Origin: Cymodocea nodosa
Taxonomy: Eukaryota > Streptophyta > Magnoliopsida > Alismatales > Cymodoceaceae
Length of the DNA: 64,000 bases
Direction of reading: 5' to 3'
Assembly (NCBI GenBank): GCA_036874045.1
Contig: JAZBRI010000008.1
Span: 7,269,001-7,333,000 of the forward strand
Every line of letters starts with the position of its first letter. Position 1 is the first letter of the stretch. Below the pieces are notes generated by a model. It made no database searches. It saw only the letters and a program-made list of their open reading frames with translations, and had not been told where the DNA came from. The position numbers and the translations under genes are program-made. Positions 45,229 to 57,617 of the stretch are shown one piece after another.

Positions 45229-46819
45229 CGTCGCAGGTTGTAACAGCAACAAGCGGGAAAGATTTTCTTGACAAAGTTTACAAATAACCTACATGCCCGT
45301 GTAATAAGTGTTTAAATAGGGTTTTTAGGAGTATAACTTAACGTGAAGAGAAGTCGGGTTTAGAAATAAAATAAATATTGAAAGTTTATTCAATCAAGGT
45401 ACTCGAAATAGTCAAGTATAACTCGTTGAGTTAACTAACCTAACGAGTAAAACGCTATCTAGAGACATTTTTACATGTTACCTTATCTAACATAACGTCT
45501 AATTAGTACATGAAACAATTTTTGGATGCTTCCAACTAAAACGTTCCGAAAACAACACACATACTAAACTTAACATTATCTTGAGAACATTGTAAACTAT
45601 TTGAACATTTTTTCTTTTGAATCTAAAATAGTTTATTTGTCTTTTTAAATTATCTCATCAAGATTTTAAGAGGACATTAATTCAGATTAACTAAGAATTG
45701 TATTCTAAATTATATTAATCTGTTTTCGACATTGTTAATCCTCCCCCTACAAATATACTTCAAATATATTCAATCAACATACAAAATATACTTGTAGTGA
45801 CAATAGATGTTAAGTATAACTATACTTTTAAATTTTCTTTTCAGAGACTTCCGTTATTCTAACATCATCAAAAATGATTTCCAGAATCAATTCCTACTCT
45901 ATATGAATCAAAACACAACTTTCAACACAATGTGATTAATTCAAGGAGAATAAAAGAATGTATCTCAAATAAACATTTTCAAAATTACTAATGTTGATTC
46001 AATAAATCAGTAGTCATATTGGTAGAAACTAAATGCGATTGAAAGATATCTGTAATTAATGAAATAACATTTTTTTTTTTTTTTTCAAAATAGTGAGTAT
46101 TGATAATTTTCTTTAAAAGTTAGTTTGAAAAGCTTGAATCATACAAGAGCTTTCTAATGTACCCGTGTAATGAGCTTTCAGTCAACAATCCTAGATCTAA
46201 TCAGGACCTTAGGTTGCCAGATTTAAAGAATCCTTTTTCAGGACAACAATCCTTACATACCTATCTGCTCAAGTACAAAAGGCTCGTGATTAAACTGATC
46301 AATAAACTCTCAAAGATTTTCACTTTGTAAGCACTTTTCATTTTAAGTACAGTATATATGTATTCCATTAATACAGATGCAATAAAACACAAATCTCATA
46401 CAATTTTTACTTCTATGATTGTACTTAGAATATGAATCAGTTTCAATAAGCTTATACTTTTGATTAACAGTTTCAGATGAGTTACATATAACTTATTCCA
46501 CAAGTTTAATCAATTAAGTCAAATTTATGCATGATCATATGCATTTTCCTTGATTCAAAGAAAACATTTAATCAAAATTTCAAAATGTCAGAAGTATTTA
46601 ATGTTTTTCAATTACACTTCCACTTAAAATTGTAAAAACCATTAAAATTGATAAACTACTTTAAAATCAATAAGATACTACTATGATTTTACAATAAATA
46701 CATAGTATCTTAAGTAGTAGTTTAGATATTACTTTAGATATTTATAATAAGTATATAATATCTATGAGGTGAACAACATCATCAATAATATTTATCTTTT
46801 TATGTGGAGTTTAAGCATT
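45229..46819 (-). other. Copia B pol-ORF3 interval, homologous to gypsy-type 3' region
   Basis: Non-coding. The minus-strand sense of 45715-46650 aligns with gypsy-type 17290-18220 (for example CTTTTGTACTTGAG.AGATAGGTATGTAAGGATTGTTG). It ends in a purine run GTAGGGGGAGGATTAACAATG. Just before ORF3, CTATTTAAAC (plus 45310-45319) overlaps a telo-box AAACCCTATT (plus 45315-45324), about 85-95 bp from the ATG. Confidence 0.7.
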
Positions 46820-47593
46820 TTACACATCACATAGCCTACAAATACCTAAATTTAATCTAATGTTGTAGAATGTATTTTCGTCTAGAGGTTTTTTAAATAT
46901 ATCAGCTAATTGATTTTTACTAGACACAAATTCTAATTTAATTTTTCCTTTAATTACGTTATCTCTTAGAAAATAATGTCTAACCTCTATATGCTTTGCT
47001 CTTGAATGTAATACAGGATTTTTGGAAAGATTTATTACAGAACTACTGTAACAATAAATCTCAGTTGTATCATAAGATAATCCAAAATCTTCTAAAGTTT
47101 GCCTTATCCATAGAATCTGAGTGCAACACAGTGCACCAGCAACATATTCAGCTTCTATAGAAGAAAGTGCTACACAGTTTTTCTTTTTACTAAACCATGA
47201 CACCAAATTATTTCCCAATAATTGACATGTGCCACTGGTACTCTTTCTATCAGATTTAGATCCTGCATAATCAGCATCAGTATATCCTATAAGATCTATT
47301 GAACTATCCTTAGAATAATACAGTCCAAAAATTTTAGTTACTTGTATATATCTAAATATTCTTTTAACTGCAATTAAGTGTGATTCTTTAGGATTAGATT
47401 GAAATCTAGCACAAACACACATAACAAACATAATATCAGGTCTACTAGTAGTCAAATAAAGTAAAGAACCAATCATACTTCTGTATTTTCTTTGATCTAT
47501 AGATTTTCCTATGTCATCAATATCTAACTTTAAAGTAGTACTCATAGGAGTTCCTTGAATCCTTGTATCATTAAAATTAAAATTCTTAAGCAT
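46820..47593 (-). pseudogene. RT end and RNase H, copia B
   Basis: An open frame of 257 residues. It starts in the last part of RT (MLKNFNFNDTRIQGTPMS, RPDIMFVMCVCARFQSNPKE) and continues through RNase H: GYTDADYAGSKSDRKSTSGT, SWFSKKKNCVALSSIEAEY, then ..CYSSSVINLSKNPVLHSRAKH, where the active-site Asp of CDSSSA is Tyr. It ends RLNLGICRLCDV. The upstream YVDD part is missing with the deletion. Confidence 0.8.
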
Positions 47594-47910
47594 TTCATCT
47601 ACATATTTTTATCAATTATTTTGCATACATTATCTTCAAACACTACATAATATCCATTTTCAGTTAGTTTTATGACACTCAGCAAATTAAATCCTAGGTT
47701 TTCTACATATAGTACATTCGAAATAACACAAGTAGGAGTTATTTGAACATTGCCCATACCTATGATTTTATCTTTGCTTTTGTTTCCAAATATTACACTT
47801 CCTTTCATGGTATTTGTAAAATTTTGTAGTAGACTTTTCTGTCCGGTCATGTGACCTAACGCTCCACTATCAAAGATCCATTTTGATGTTGTTTCCTCCT
47901 GCAACACAAA
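47594..47910 (-). pseudogene. Protease, copia B
   Basis: Protease with FDSGALGHMTGQK (catalytic DSG kept), GMGNVQITPTCVISNVLYV and VENLGFNLLSVIKL. It begins in frame with gag after a single TAA and TTTGTGTTGCAG|G. Near 47600 it fuses directly to the end of RT. The two junction sides in copia C are 60400-60412 and 58395-58407 and share TATTTTT, so the deletion is about 2.0 kb with short microhomology. Confidence 0.75.
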
Positions 47911-50150
47911 TTAAGAAAAACTTTTTCTTGGTACCCAATGTTGTTGAGGACCAAGTTCATTAAATGCATATTTCTTCTTTTTGTTTAAAAATAGTTTAAC
48001 ATTATCATTTATATTCTTATTAGTTGTAAGTACTATTGATTTATCATTAGCTTCATACTCACATATAGCATTATTGCTTTTACAATCATTCTTTTTGTTT
48101 TCAGATGTAGTATAATCAAGACCAAATAGATTTTTATCAGATGTTAATTTATTTTGGTCATGCTTATACATTTCAGTAAGTTCATACCAAGATTTTGTAC
48201 TTGTATTAACATTTTTCATACATACAAAATCTTTTTCTACACAAGAATTTTTAGTTTTATCACATGCAGAATGAGTAATTGGTCTAATACTAGTGTATTG
48301 AATTACATGCTCAGGTTTCTGAATTTTCAGTTTACTACAATTGTCTGAAACATTAGAAATTGAATTTCCAGAACAAGAAACAAGATTTTTAGAAACATTT
48401 ATAGTCATGTTAGAAGTACAATTTGACAAATCACATTGATTTATATTATTACTGCATGATTCATCCCTTGAAGTACCTACTTCTACATATTTATTACCTT
48501 GTTTCATAATAAAAGGAATTTTAGTCTTAGATTTACTTGAACTGCAACTAATAAATCCTTTATTGGCTTGAGATTCAGGATAATCAAATCCTAAGCCAAA
48601 TTTATAAGACACCGCAGGGGTACTAGTTAGTTTGTCTAACTTAGTTTGACTTAAATTCCATTTCTCAATGGTAGAATTTAAATCTTGCTCTCTTAATTTT
48701 AATTTATCTATCTCTAATTCAAGTTCATTTATATTGTTTCTCAACATTTCATTTTCAGATTCTATCTTTAATTTTTCATCATTTATATTCTGTATTTGTT
48801 CATGCAAGATACATTCATTAAATCTAAATTTTTGCAAATCTCTAGCATGATTTTCATTATCACATTTAAACTATTCTAAAGTAGTAGACAGGAAACAATT
48901 TTCTTCTTCCATAATGGATGAAGATTTTCTAATATTCTTATTTTCCAGTTTACATACTTTAAGTTTTTGTAATAATGCATGATAAGCACATAATAATTCA
49001 TCAAAGTTGAAATCTAAATGACTTTCAGGATCAGATATTACCTCATACTCATCTGCCATGAAGCACACATGAGCAACGTCTTCTAGCTCTTGTTCTCCTT
49101 TTGAATGTAAAGATTTTGATGCTGATTCCTTAGATTCAAACTCTTCAGACGTGTCATCCCAAGTGACCTCAAAGCCTTTTTATTGTAAAACTTTTTATGA
49201 GTTTTCTGAGCCATCTTCTTCTGATTTGTCCTACTTTGCTTTTCATTTTTCCTCATAGGACAATCTGGAGAAAGATGTCCAAGTTTCTTACAGTTGTAAC
49301 ATACATACTTTCTAGATGAAGAATTCTTATCATTCAGTGATTTTAACGTTGAGGGTTTATCATTTTTGTTCCTTTGCTATTTCCTAGCTTTCCATGCTTT
49401 CTTGAATTTCCTAGTCACCAAAATCAAAACGTCGTCAAAATCAGTAGATATATCAGAATCTGAATTAATTTCGAAGGCTATATCTTTCTTCATTTTTAGT
49501 TTGTTGTGACTGAGTGATTCATTTAATTGAACTTCATAAGCTGTTAAATTTCCTATAAGTTTATTCATAGTATAAACATTTAAATCTCGTGATTCCTCAA
49601 TTGATGTAACTTTCTAAGACCATTTAGAACTTAGGGATCTGAGAATTTTCCTCACCAAATCCTTCTGTTCAAAATTCTTTTCTAAACATTTTAAAGAGTT
49701 TATGATATCAAGAAATCTGGAAAACATCTTAGAAACATTTTCGTCTTCATGCATCTTAAAGAGTTCATACTTAAGAATCAACATGTTTATTTTGGTCTCT
49801 TTAACTTGAGAAGTACCTTCATGTGAAACTTCTAATGCATGCCACACCTCATAAGCAGATTTATATGCCGACACTTTACTAAACTGTTCATAACTCAATG
49901 CAGAAAATATAATATTTAAGCCCTTAGCATTCAGAGTTTCATTTTCTTTTTCAGTAATTGTTCAAGTATTATAAGGAGTAGTTAACGGAGTATATGGTTT
50001 AGAAATCATGAACCACAACTTATGATCTATACTTTGAAGAAAAATAGTCACCCTATATTTCCAATATTCAAAATGTATTCCATCAAATAAAGGAGGACGA
50101 TTAAGATTTTGGCCTTCATATAAAGAAAAATTACCATTTCCAATAGCCAT
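47911..50150 (-). pseudogene. Gag, copia B
   Basis: ATG 50150 (MAIGNGNFSLYEGQNLNRPP). Pieces 49962-50150, 49614-49898, 49377-49568, then one frameshift near 49180 and 48871-49068, 47911-48837. UBN2-type core; a perfect zinc knuckle (CYNCKKLGHLSPDC, about 49258-49300); acidic stretch; coiled coil (about 48640-49050); Asn/Ser/Cys-rich tail ending QQHWVPRKSFS then TAA 47913-47911. Copia C carries the intact equivalent. Confidence 0.85.
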
Positions 50151-50350
50151 CTTACCTTAGATTTTTCAACCTATTTGATTTTAAACAGTCTAAAAGCTTT
50201 AAAACAACTTGAGCCTTAAATCAAGAAAGTTAAACGTATGCTTAAATATTAATTTCTATTTAAAAACAAGGAAGGTAGAATAAGCAATGAAATTAAATAA
50301 GTTGGTATCGATTTTATATCAAAGATTATTAACAAAGCTCTGATACCACT

Positions 50351-51731
50351 TGTAGGATCGTATGGCTACACAAGAGGGGGGTGAATTGTGTATTTTTAAT
50401 ATTTTCTGAAATATAATTGAAACTTTAAAACTCAAAAACAAGTTAAGACAGTGTTTTCATAAAATCATTTTTATTCAAGGTTTCAATTACAATATACAAT
50501 TCAATTCTCCTCAGAAATTGTAGATGTAATTATATTTCGATACCATGTTTCATCTATACAATTTCATAACTACAAAAAGAGAAAACTAATTTGCGGAATG
50601 TAAAACATTTCTCCCTGTTTGAGATATTTCTTCTACTTTTTTCTTCTTCCTTCTTCAGCAATTCTTCAGTGATGAATATCTTGTCTTTTTGTGCTTCACC
50701 AAATTTACTTTCTTTTGATACTTCAAATCTTTAGTAACGAAAATCTTACCTTTTTATGCTTCACTGAATTTTCTTCCACTTGAGAGATTTTGCTCGAAGA
50801 GGTGTTTTTGGTCCCTGAAAAATATTTTTCTTTTGGTGTGTAGGGATGGTTTGATCCTTGAAAAGATTTTCTTTTTGTGTACAAGGATGGTTTGATCAAC
50901 GAGAACTCTATGCCTTTTATACTGTATCTTCATTTCATGCATATCCTCCACGTTTAATCACTACCAGTTTTCCACTTCTCCACGTCTTTTCTTTTTCCTT
51001 CATCGAAACACACACGTTCTAACCCACGTTTATATTTTGAATTTTCTTTAATCATCAATTCTGGATCTCTGAAAAATTTCCTGCATAATAAACTTTCTCA
51101 TCCAAAAATTTTTCATCAGTGTAATAAGAAGTCGTTACTTTAATGTTAACTAAACGAGTAACACAAGTATATATATATAATTTAACGTTTCTAACTTAAT
51201 GAGTTCACCATGTGCCATTTCACGTGACAAGTACTGTAGCTAAATCAATGAACTAAGTCTGTGGTATTATGCTAACTCAACGAACCAGCTTAACCTTTCT
51301 TTCGGAAGGTTAAACGATAACTCACCGAAAACAGTTTAAGTTTCGGATAGTTACGGATGTAAGTCACCGAAAAACTCTTTATATTATAAAACTAGTGAGA
51401 CACATGTCATGACCTGAAAACATGACTTAAGTTACCTTTCGGATAGTTACGACTGTAAGTCTCCGAACAACTTTAACTCATTGATTCAGTTATAAACAAA
51501 TGTTTTTATAATAAAAATTTTACCACGTGCAAAAATAACAACTTAAGTTTATAACGCTAACCTAACGCGTTGCCTTAATGTTGAATATGGCAACTCAACG
51601 CGTTTAGTTATGTTAACTTAACGAGTTAAACATGTGCACCTCACGTGATACAATACAACATTCGCAACTTATAATTTCACCACATGTATAACACTAACTT
51701 AACGAGCTCGTCTCTTCTTTTACTCACTAAC
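50351..51731 (-). repeat. 5' LTR of copia B, interrupted by copia C
   Basis: It starts TGTAGGATCGTATGGCTACA, adjacent to the primer site, and aligns with the 3' LTR up to TTTTACTCACTAAC, where C begins at 51732. The missing 360 bp or so should continue TTAACGAGTT beyond base 64000. Confidence 0.88.
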
Positions 51732-53268
51732 TGTAGGATCGCATGGCTACACAAGAGGGGGGTGAATTGTGTATTTTTAATATTTTCTGAAATATAATTG
51801 AAACTTTAAAACTCAAAAACAAGTCGAGACATTGTTTTCATAAAATCATTTTTATTCAAGGTTTCAATTACAATATACAATTCAATTCTCCTCAGAAATT
51901 GTAGATGCAATTATATTTCGATACCATGTATCATCTAAACAATTTCATAATTACAAACATAGAAAACTAATTTGCGGAATTTAAAACTTTTCTCCCTGTT
52001 TGAGATCTTCCTTCTTCTTCTTTTTCTTCTTCAGCAATTCTTTAGTGACGAATATCTTGTCTTTTCATGCTTCACCGAATTTGCTTTCTTCTGATACTTC
52101 GAATCTTTAGTGACGAAAATCTTACCTTTTTATGCTTCACTGAACTTTCTTCCACTTGAGAGATTTTTCCCGAAGAGGTGTTTTTGATCCCTGAAAAAGA
52201 TTTTTCTTTTGGTGTGTAGGGATGGTTTGATCCTTGAAAAGATTTTTCGTTTTGTGTGCAAGGATAAATTGATCAACGAGAATTTTATGCCTTTTATACT
52301 GTATCTTCATTTCATGCATATCCTTCACGTTTAACCACTACCAGTTTTCCACTTCTCCACGTCTTTTCTTTTTCCTTCATCGAAACACACACGTTCCAAC
52401 CCACGTTTATATTTGGAATTTCCTTTAATCATCAGTCTTGGATCTCTGAAAAATTTCCTGCAAAATAAAATTTCTCGTTCAAAAGTTTTTCATCAGTGTA
52501 ATAAGAAGTCGTTACTTTAATGTTAACTAAACGACTAACACAAGTATATATATAACTTAACGTTTCTAACTTAACGAGTTCCTCATGTGCCATTTCACGT
52601 GACAAGTACTGTAGCTAACTCAACGAACTAAGTCTGTGGTGTTTTGCTACCTCAGCAAACCATCTCCGTTGTGTTATGATAACTCAACGAATTATTTCCG
52701 TTGTGTTATGATAACTCAATGAACCAATAATAAACAAATGTTTTTATAATAAGAATTTTACCACGTGCAAAAATAACCACTTAAGTTTATAACGCTAACC
52801 TAACGCGTTGCCTTAGTGTTCAATATAGCAACTCAACGCGTTTAGTTATGTTAACTTAATGAGTTAAACATGTGCACCTCACGTGATACAATACAACATT
52901 CGTAACTTATAATTTCACCACGTGTATAACACTAACTTAACGAGTTATCACGTGACCTATTTTAACCTTTAAGCCTCTAACTTAACGAGTTGTCTAAACG
53001 TGCACTGTTCATGATACAGAAGATATAACATAAAAACATTTCATGCTTTTCAATAAAAACACACGTTAACTTAACGTTTAGCTAAATGAGAAATTAATGC
53101 AACGAAACGACTAGATATTAACTTCAGATCCAATACAGACAAGTATTTATATTAGTAAGCTTTTTCTATATTAATTGATGATTTTAATTTCTTTTCACAA
53201 GCTATAGTAATTGAGGAAATATGATTATTTTCATTCAGCACACATCATCAGAACAAAAATACTCAACA
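51732..53268 (-). repeat. 3' LTR of copia C
   Basis: TGTAGGATCGCATGGCTACA...AATACTCAACA; 1537 bp. Shorter than B's (1746) because a middle stretch is replaced by two CCGTTGTGTTATGATAACTC units at 52666-52718. TATA box on the minus strand at 52290-52298. Very similar to the visible part of the 5' LTR. Confidence 0.9.
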
Positions 53269-53767
53269 ATCTCCCCCTTTTTGATGATGACAAAACCATA
53301 TTAAATCAATTATGAAATATGTTTAACTCAACAAAGCACCTTCGTTGGGTTAACTTTTAATTCAACAAACTTGTTTATTGACTTAAGCTCACTTAAGCTT
53401 ATTTCTATTGTTTGTGTAAATTTTACCTCTCAGAACTAAAACTCTCAGATGTCAATAATTATATAAGTATCAGTTTTCTAATTATCATCTCTCAGATTGC
53501 AATAACCATTTAAATAGCATCTCCTTTTATAATATATATATGCAATTAAGATCGTAATCATCTTTTTATAATATTTCTCCCCTCTTTTGTCATTAATCAA
53601 AAAGATAATTACAGAGAATATATATATGTATATAAGAGAATTACAACAATGATTTCTGTAAACAAGAATAATAATTGAACATATTTCCAGAAAAATGTAT
53701 TGTTCAATGAATCAAACAAGTAAAACAAACATTACATTTTATATTCAGAAACAAACAAAAACAGTTA
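53269..53767 (-). promoter_or_regulatory. 3' untranslated region and polypurine tracts of copia C
   Basis: AAAAAGGGGGAGAT on the minus strand at 53269-53282; a second run (AGAGGGGAGAAATATT) at 53572-53587. Otherwise AT-rich with no ORF. Confidence 0.65.
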
Positions 53768-56032
53768 TCAACCCCTCCTAAGTATATCACTTATAGCATT
53801 ACATATTTTATCTCCTAGATGCCTAATATCATTTATGATGTCATTAAGCACTGCATCTAAGTCAGGAGGTAGCTGGGTTTGCTGTTCTACTTGAACTAAA
53901 TAACTTTGTTGTTGTTGTATATGGTCTGTATCAGGTTGTTATTGTTGTTGTCGTTGAGGTTTATGCATGGCCTAGAATTTTTGCAAATCTTTAAAATTAA
54001 ATGCTCTCATGCCTTTAGTTTCAGAGGGCTAGTCAGATAAAGTCAATTGGCTTGTAAGGATTCTACATACAGCATCACCATAAAATAACTTTGAACTCAT
54101 ATGCTGTAGTTGAGACATAAATACATCAAACCAATTTATTTGAATTCAATTCAGCAGGCCATAAGTTGCATATAAACAACTTCTGCTAACTTCCAAATTG
54201 TGTCCAACTCTCTGAAATAAATTTGCATGCAATATATTTGCAATAAATCTTGCCTCTGCATTTAGATTTTCCATTAATCTCATTTAAGAATATACCTCTG
54301 AAATTTTTCATAAAGACTGAATGCTCCATTCCAGTTGTCTTATGATGTCAAATCTGTTGGTAACAACAACACCTTCATTCTTTAATCCTAAAACTTCAAA
54401 AATTAACTCAGGAGACAATATAAACTCCTATTCATTTATTTGAGTTTTCAGAAAATTTCCATTCTTGACCAGATTGCTATAAAAAGCTGTAATAAGCTCT
54501 GTGTATTGCTTCCATTTCATTCCTACTAGCAAGAATTTAATGAGGCCTTGAAACTCAAGCAGATCTCTTATTTCCATCAAATTTCTGAATTTTATTGGAC
54601 GAGCATGCAGAATCTTACATGTAATCAAGTTATTGTATTTCTACAATGCTTCTTCAGATCTAAAATGAATTGCATTACCTTGAATTTTTAATATTGTACA
54701 CAAAGAAGGTGATACCTGAAGCCGTGATTCAGAGTTTAATTCATCTTCAAGAACCTCTTCTTCAAAATGAATGTCATGTTGTTCCTCTTCCAAAATATTA
54801 TCTTGAAGCTGCTCAAGTAAGCTTGATTCTTCAACTTCAACAGTGTTAGGAACATTGTCAATATGCGCAACATTCATCTGTTCAGTCTCTATAGAATTTT
54901 CAGAGTACAATTTTTCCATAAATTCTACAGCTGGTGTATCTGTCTGTAATTGTTCATTTTGTTCAACAGATATTTCCATTGATTCATGTTGTGAATTCTC
55001 AAACTCTGCTTCATTAGATTATGTAGAAGGCTAGTTAACTTTTAGCTCTTCTGGAGTCTTAACATTTTCAATATCTGCTACTCCAGACAATTCAGCCTTT
55101 GAACTAGTTACTACCTCAACATTGTCAATTATATCTGCAATAACTTGTTCAATGTCAGGTGCCTAATGCTCTGATTTGTCAATTTCTGCATCATTAGGAC
55201 TTGTACTAATAGAAAAAAAACTTGTGCTCATATTTGACTTGGATTTCTTCTCAAGTTTTCTAGCAAGGGAAAATAAAGTCTCATTATCTTCATCAGTTTC
55301 AATGTGTTCGGAACTGATGAGTTTATTAGATGCACAATGAGGTGCAATGTCTAGACATACATTGTCCTTTGGAAATAAATTTTCATTTGAATTTCCTTTT
55401 TCAATAGACTTTGTTTCCTTAGACATAATTTTTCTAACTTTCCTTCTTCTATAACATTTTTGTTTCTCCTTTTCAAGTATTGCTGTTTTCTTTTCAAATT
55501 GCTCCGTAAAAGTTTTCTACTTTAATTCTTCTAAGGCAGTTTCTATTGCAACAGCCTGTCGAAGACTGTCAACTTTTGTTTTGTCTATAGCAATATCTGA
55601 TTCTACTTGTTTTGAATATAAAGGAGTAGGGATAGCAAATTCATGCTCTTCCTCAAATGCATGTAGTCTTGTACCATTTATAGGAGTTTGAGGAGTTCTA
55701 TTTGATGAACCTACACCTTTTTTCAAATATTTTGCATACTGTTCAAAAAATGCAATCTCAGCACATTTCATTCTGTATTCTCTATCATATTTACTTCGAA
55801 TACCCATGTATGTAATACTTGCATCAGTATGTTGAAGTTCTTGTCTAACTTCATCTATTATATCTTGAGAAAAGAAGTAATCTCTATAAAGTTCTTCTAA
55901 CCTTTTGTCCACTCAAAATATTTTCTTGAACCAAGTACGTGGAACTTCATCATTCTCTATTTCTTTTCCTTTTGCATCTCTTCTGCTTTTGCCTTTTCCT
56001 CTACCACGACCTTTGTAGAACTTGGAGACCAT
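53768..56032 (-). pseudogene. ORF3 of copia C
   Basis: 755 codons from ATG 56032 (MVSKFYKGRGRGKGKSRRD) to TGA 53770-53768, again in a single frame; about ten stops interrupt it (for example near 55913, 55033, 54637, 54434, 54327, 54293). Same layout as in B, with high identity in the helical N-terminal region and in LNAEARFIANILHANLFQRV. Several stops correspond to Gln, Glu or Ser codons in B. Although C is the youngest element here, its ORF3 has more stops than B's, so a defective ORF3 was probably already present when C last moved, or was supplied in trans. Confidence 0.72.
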
Positions 56033-57617
56033 CGTCGTAGGTTGTAACAGCAACAAGCAGGAAAGATTTTCTTGACAAAGTTTACAAATAACCTAAGTCC
56101 CCGTGTTATAAGTGTTTAAATAGGCTTTTTAGGCGTATAACTCAACGTGAAGAGAAGTCGGGTTTAGAAATAAAATAAATATTGAACAAAGCTTATTCAA
56201 TCAAAGTACCCAAAATATTCAAGTATAACTCGTTGAGTTAACTAACCTAACGAGTAAAACACTGTCTAGAGGCAGTTTTACACGTTACCATATCTAATAT
56301 AATGTCTAGTTAGTACACAAACAAGTTTCGAATGCTTCCAACTAAAACCTTCCGAAAACAATACACATGCTAAACTTAACATTATCTTGAGAACATTGTA
56401 AACTATTTGAACATTTTGTCTTTTGAATCTAGAATAGTTTGTTTGTCTTTTTAAATTATTTCATCAAGATTTTAAGAGGACATTAATTCAGATTAACTAA
56501 GATTTGTATTTTAAATTATATTAATCTGTTTTTGACATTGTTAATCCTCCCCCTACAAATATACTTCAAATATATTCAATCAAAATACAAAATATACTTG
56601 TAGTGACAATAGATGTTAAGTATAACTATACTTTTACATTTTCTTTTCAAAGACTTCCGTTATCCTGACATCATCAAAAATGATTTCCAGAATCAATTCC
56701 TACTGTATATGAATCAAAACACAACTTTGAACTCAATTCGATTAATTCAAGGAGAATAAAAGAATGTATCTCAAATAAACGTTTTCAAAAGTACTAATGT
56801 TGATTCAATAAATCAGTAGTCATATTGGTATAAACTATATGTGATTCAAAGATATTTGTAATTAATGAAACAACTTTTTCTTTTCAAAACAGTAAATATT
56901 GATAATTTTCTTTAAAAGTTAGTTTTAAAAGCTTGAATCATACAAGAGCTTTCTAATGTACCTATGTAATGAGCTTTCAGTCAACAATCCCAAATCTAAT
57001 CAGGACCTTAGGTTGCCAGATTTAAAGAATCCTTTTTCAGGACAACAATCCTTACATACCTATCTGCTCAAGTGCAAAAGGCTCGTGATCAAACTGATTA
57101 ATAAACTCTCAAAGACTTTCACTTTCTAAGCACTTTTCATTTTAAGCACAGTATATATGTATTCCATTAATACAGATGCAATAAAACACAAATCTCATAC
57201 AATTTTTACTTCTATGATTGTACTGAGAATATGAATCAGTTTCAATAAGCTTATACTTTTGATTAGCAGTTTAAGATGAGTTACATATAACTTATTCTAC
57301 AAGTTTAATCAATTAAGTCAAATTTATGCATGATCATATGCATTTTCCTTGATTCAAAGAAAACATTTAATCAAAATTTCAGAATGTCAGAAGTATTTAA
57401 TGTTTTTCATTTACACTTCTACTTAAAATCGTAAAAACTATTAAAATTGATAAACTACTTAAAATCAATAAGATACTACTACGATTTTGCAATAAATACA
57501 TAGTATCTTAAGTAGCAGTTTAGATATTACTTTAGATATTTATAATAAGTATATAATATCTATGAGGTGAACAACATCATCAATAATATTTATCTTTTTA
57601 TGTGGAGTTTAAGCATT
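56033..57617 (-). other. Copia C pol-ORF3 interval, homologous to gypsy-type 3' region
   Basis: Non-coding. The minus-strand sense of 56515-57450 aligns with gypsy-type 17290-18220, including TTGATTAAACTTGTAGAAT and GATTCATAT.....GAAATTATTC-like stretches. Purine run GTAGGGGGAGG at about 56547-56557. CTATTTAAAC (plus 56114-56123) lies about 85 bp before the ORF3 ATG. GTTAACTCAACGAGTTATAC near 56225-56245. Confidence 0.7.

Larger units (their letters stand above)
40735..51731 (-). mobile_element. Copia element B (family II), integrase/RT-deleted
   Basis: Minus strand; 3' LTR 40735-42480, internal 42481-50350, 5' LTR 50351-51731 and onward beyond C. Gag, protease, RNase H and ORF3 remain; integrase and nearly all RT were removed by one deletion (about 47600). 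It sits in copia D; the bases before it are AGAAC (40730-40734). Primer site AGTGGTATCAGAGC (plus 50337-50350). Confidence 0.88.
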
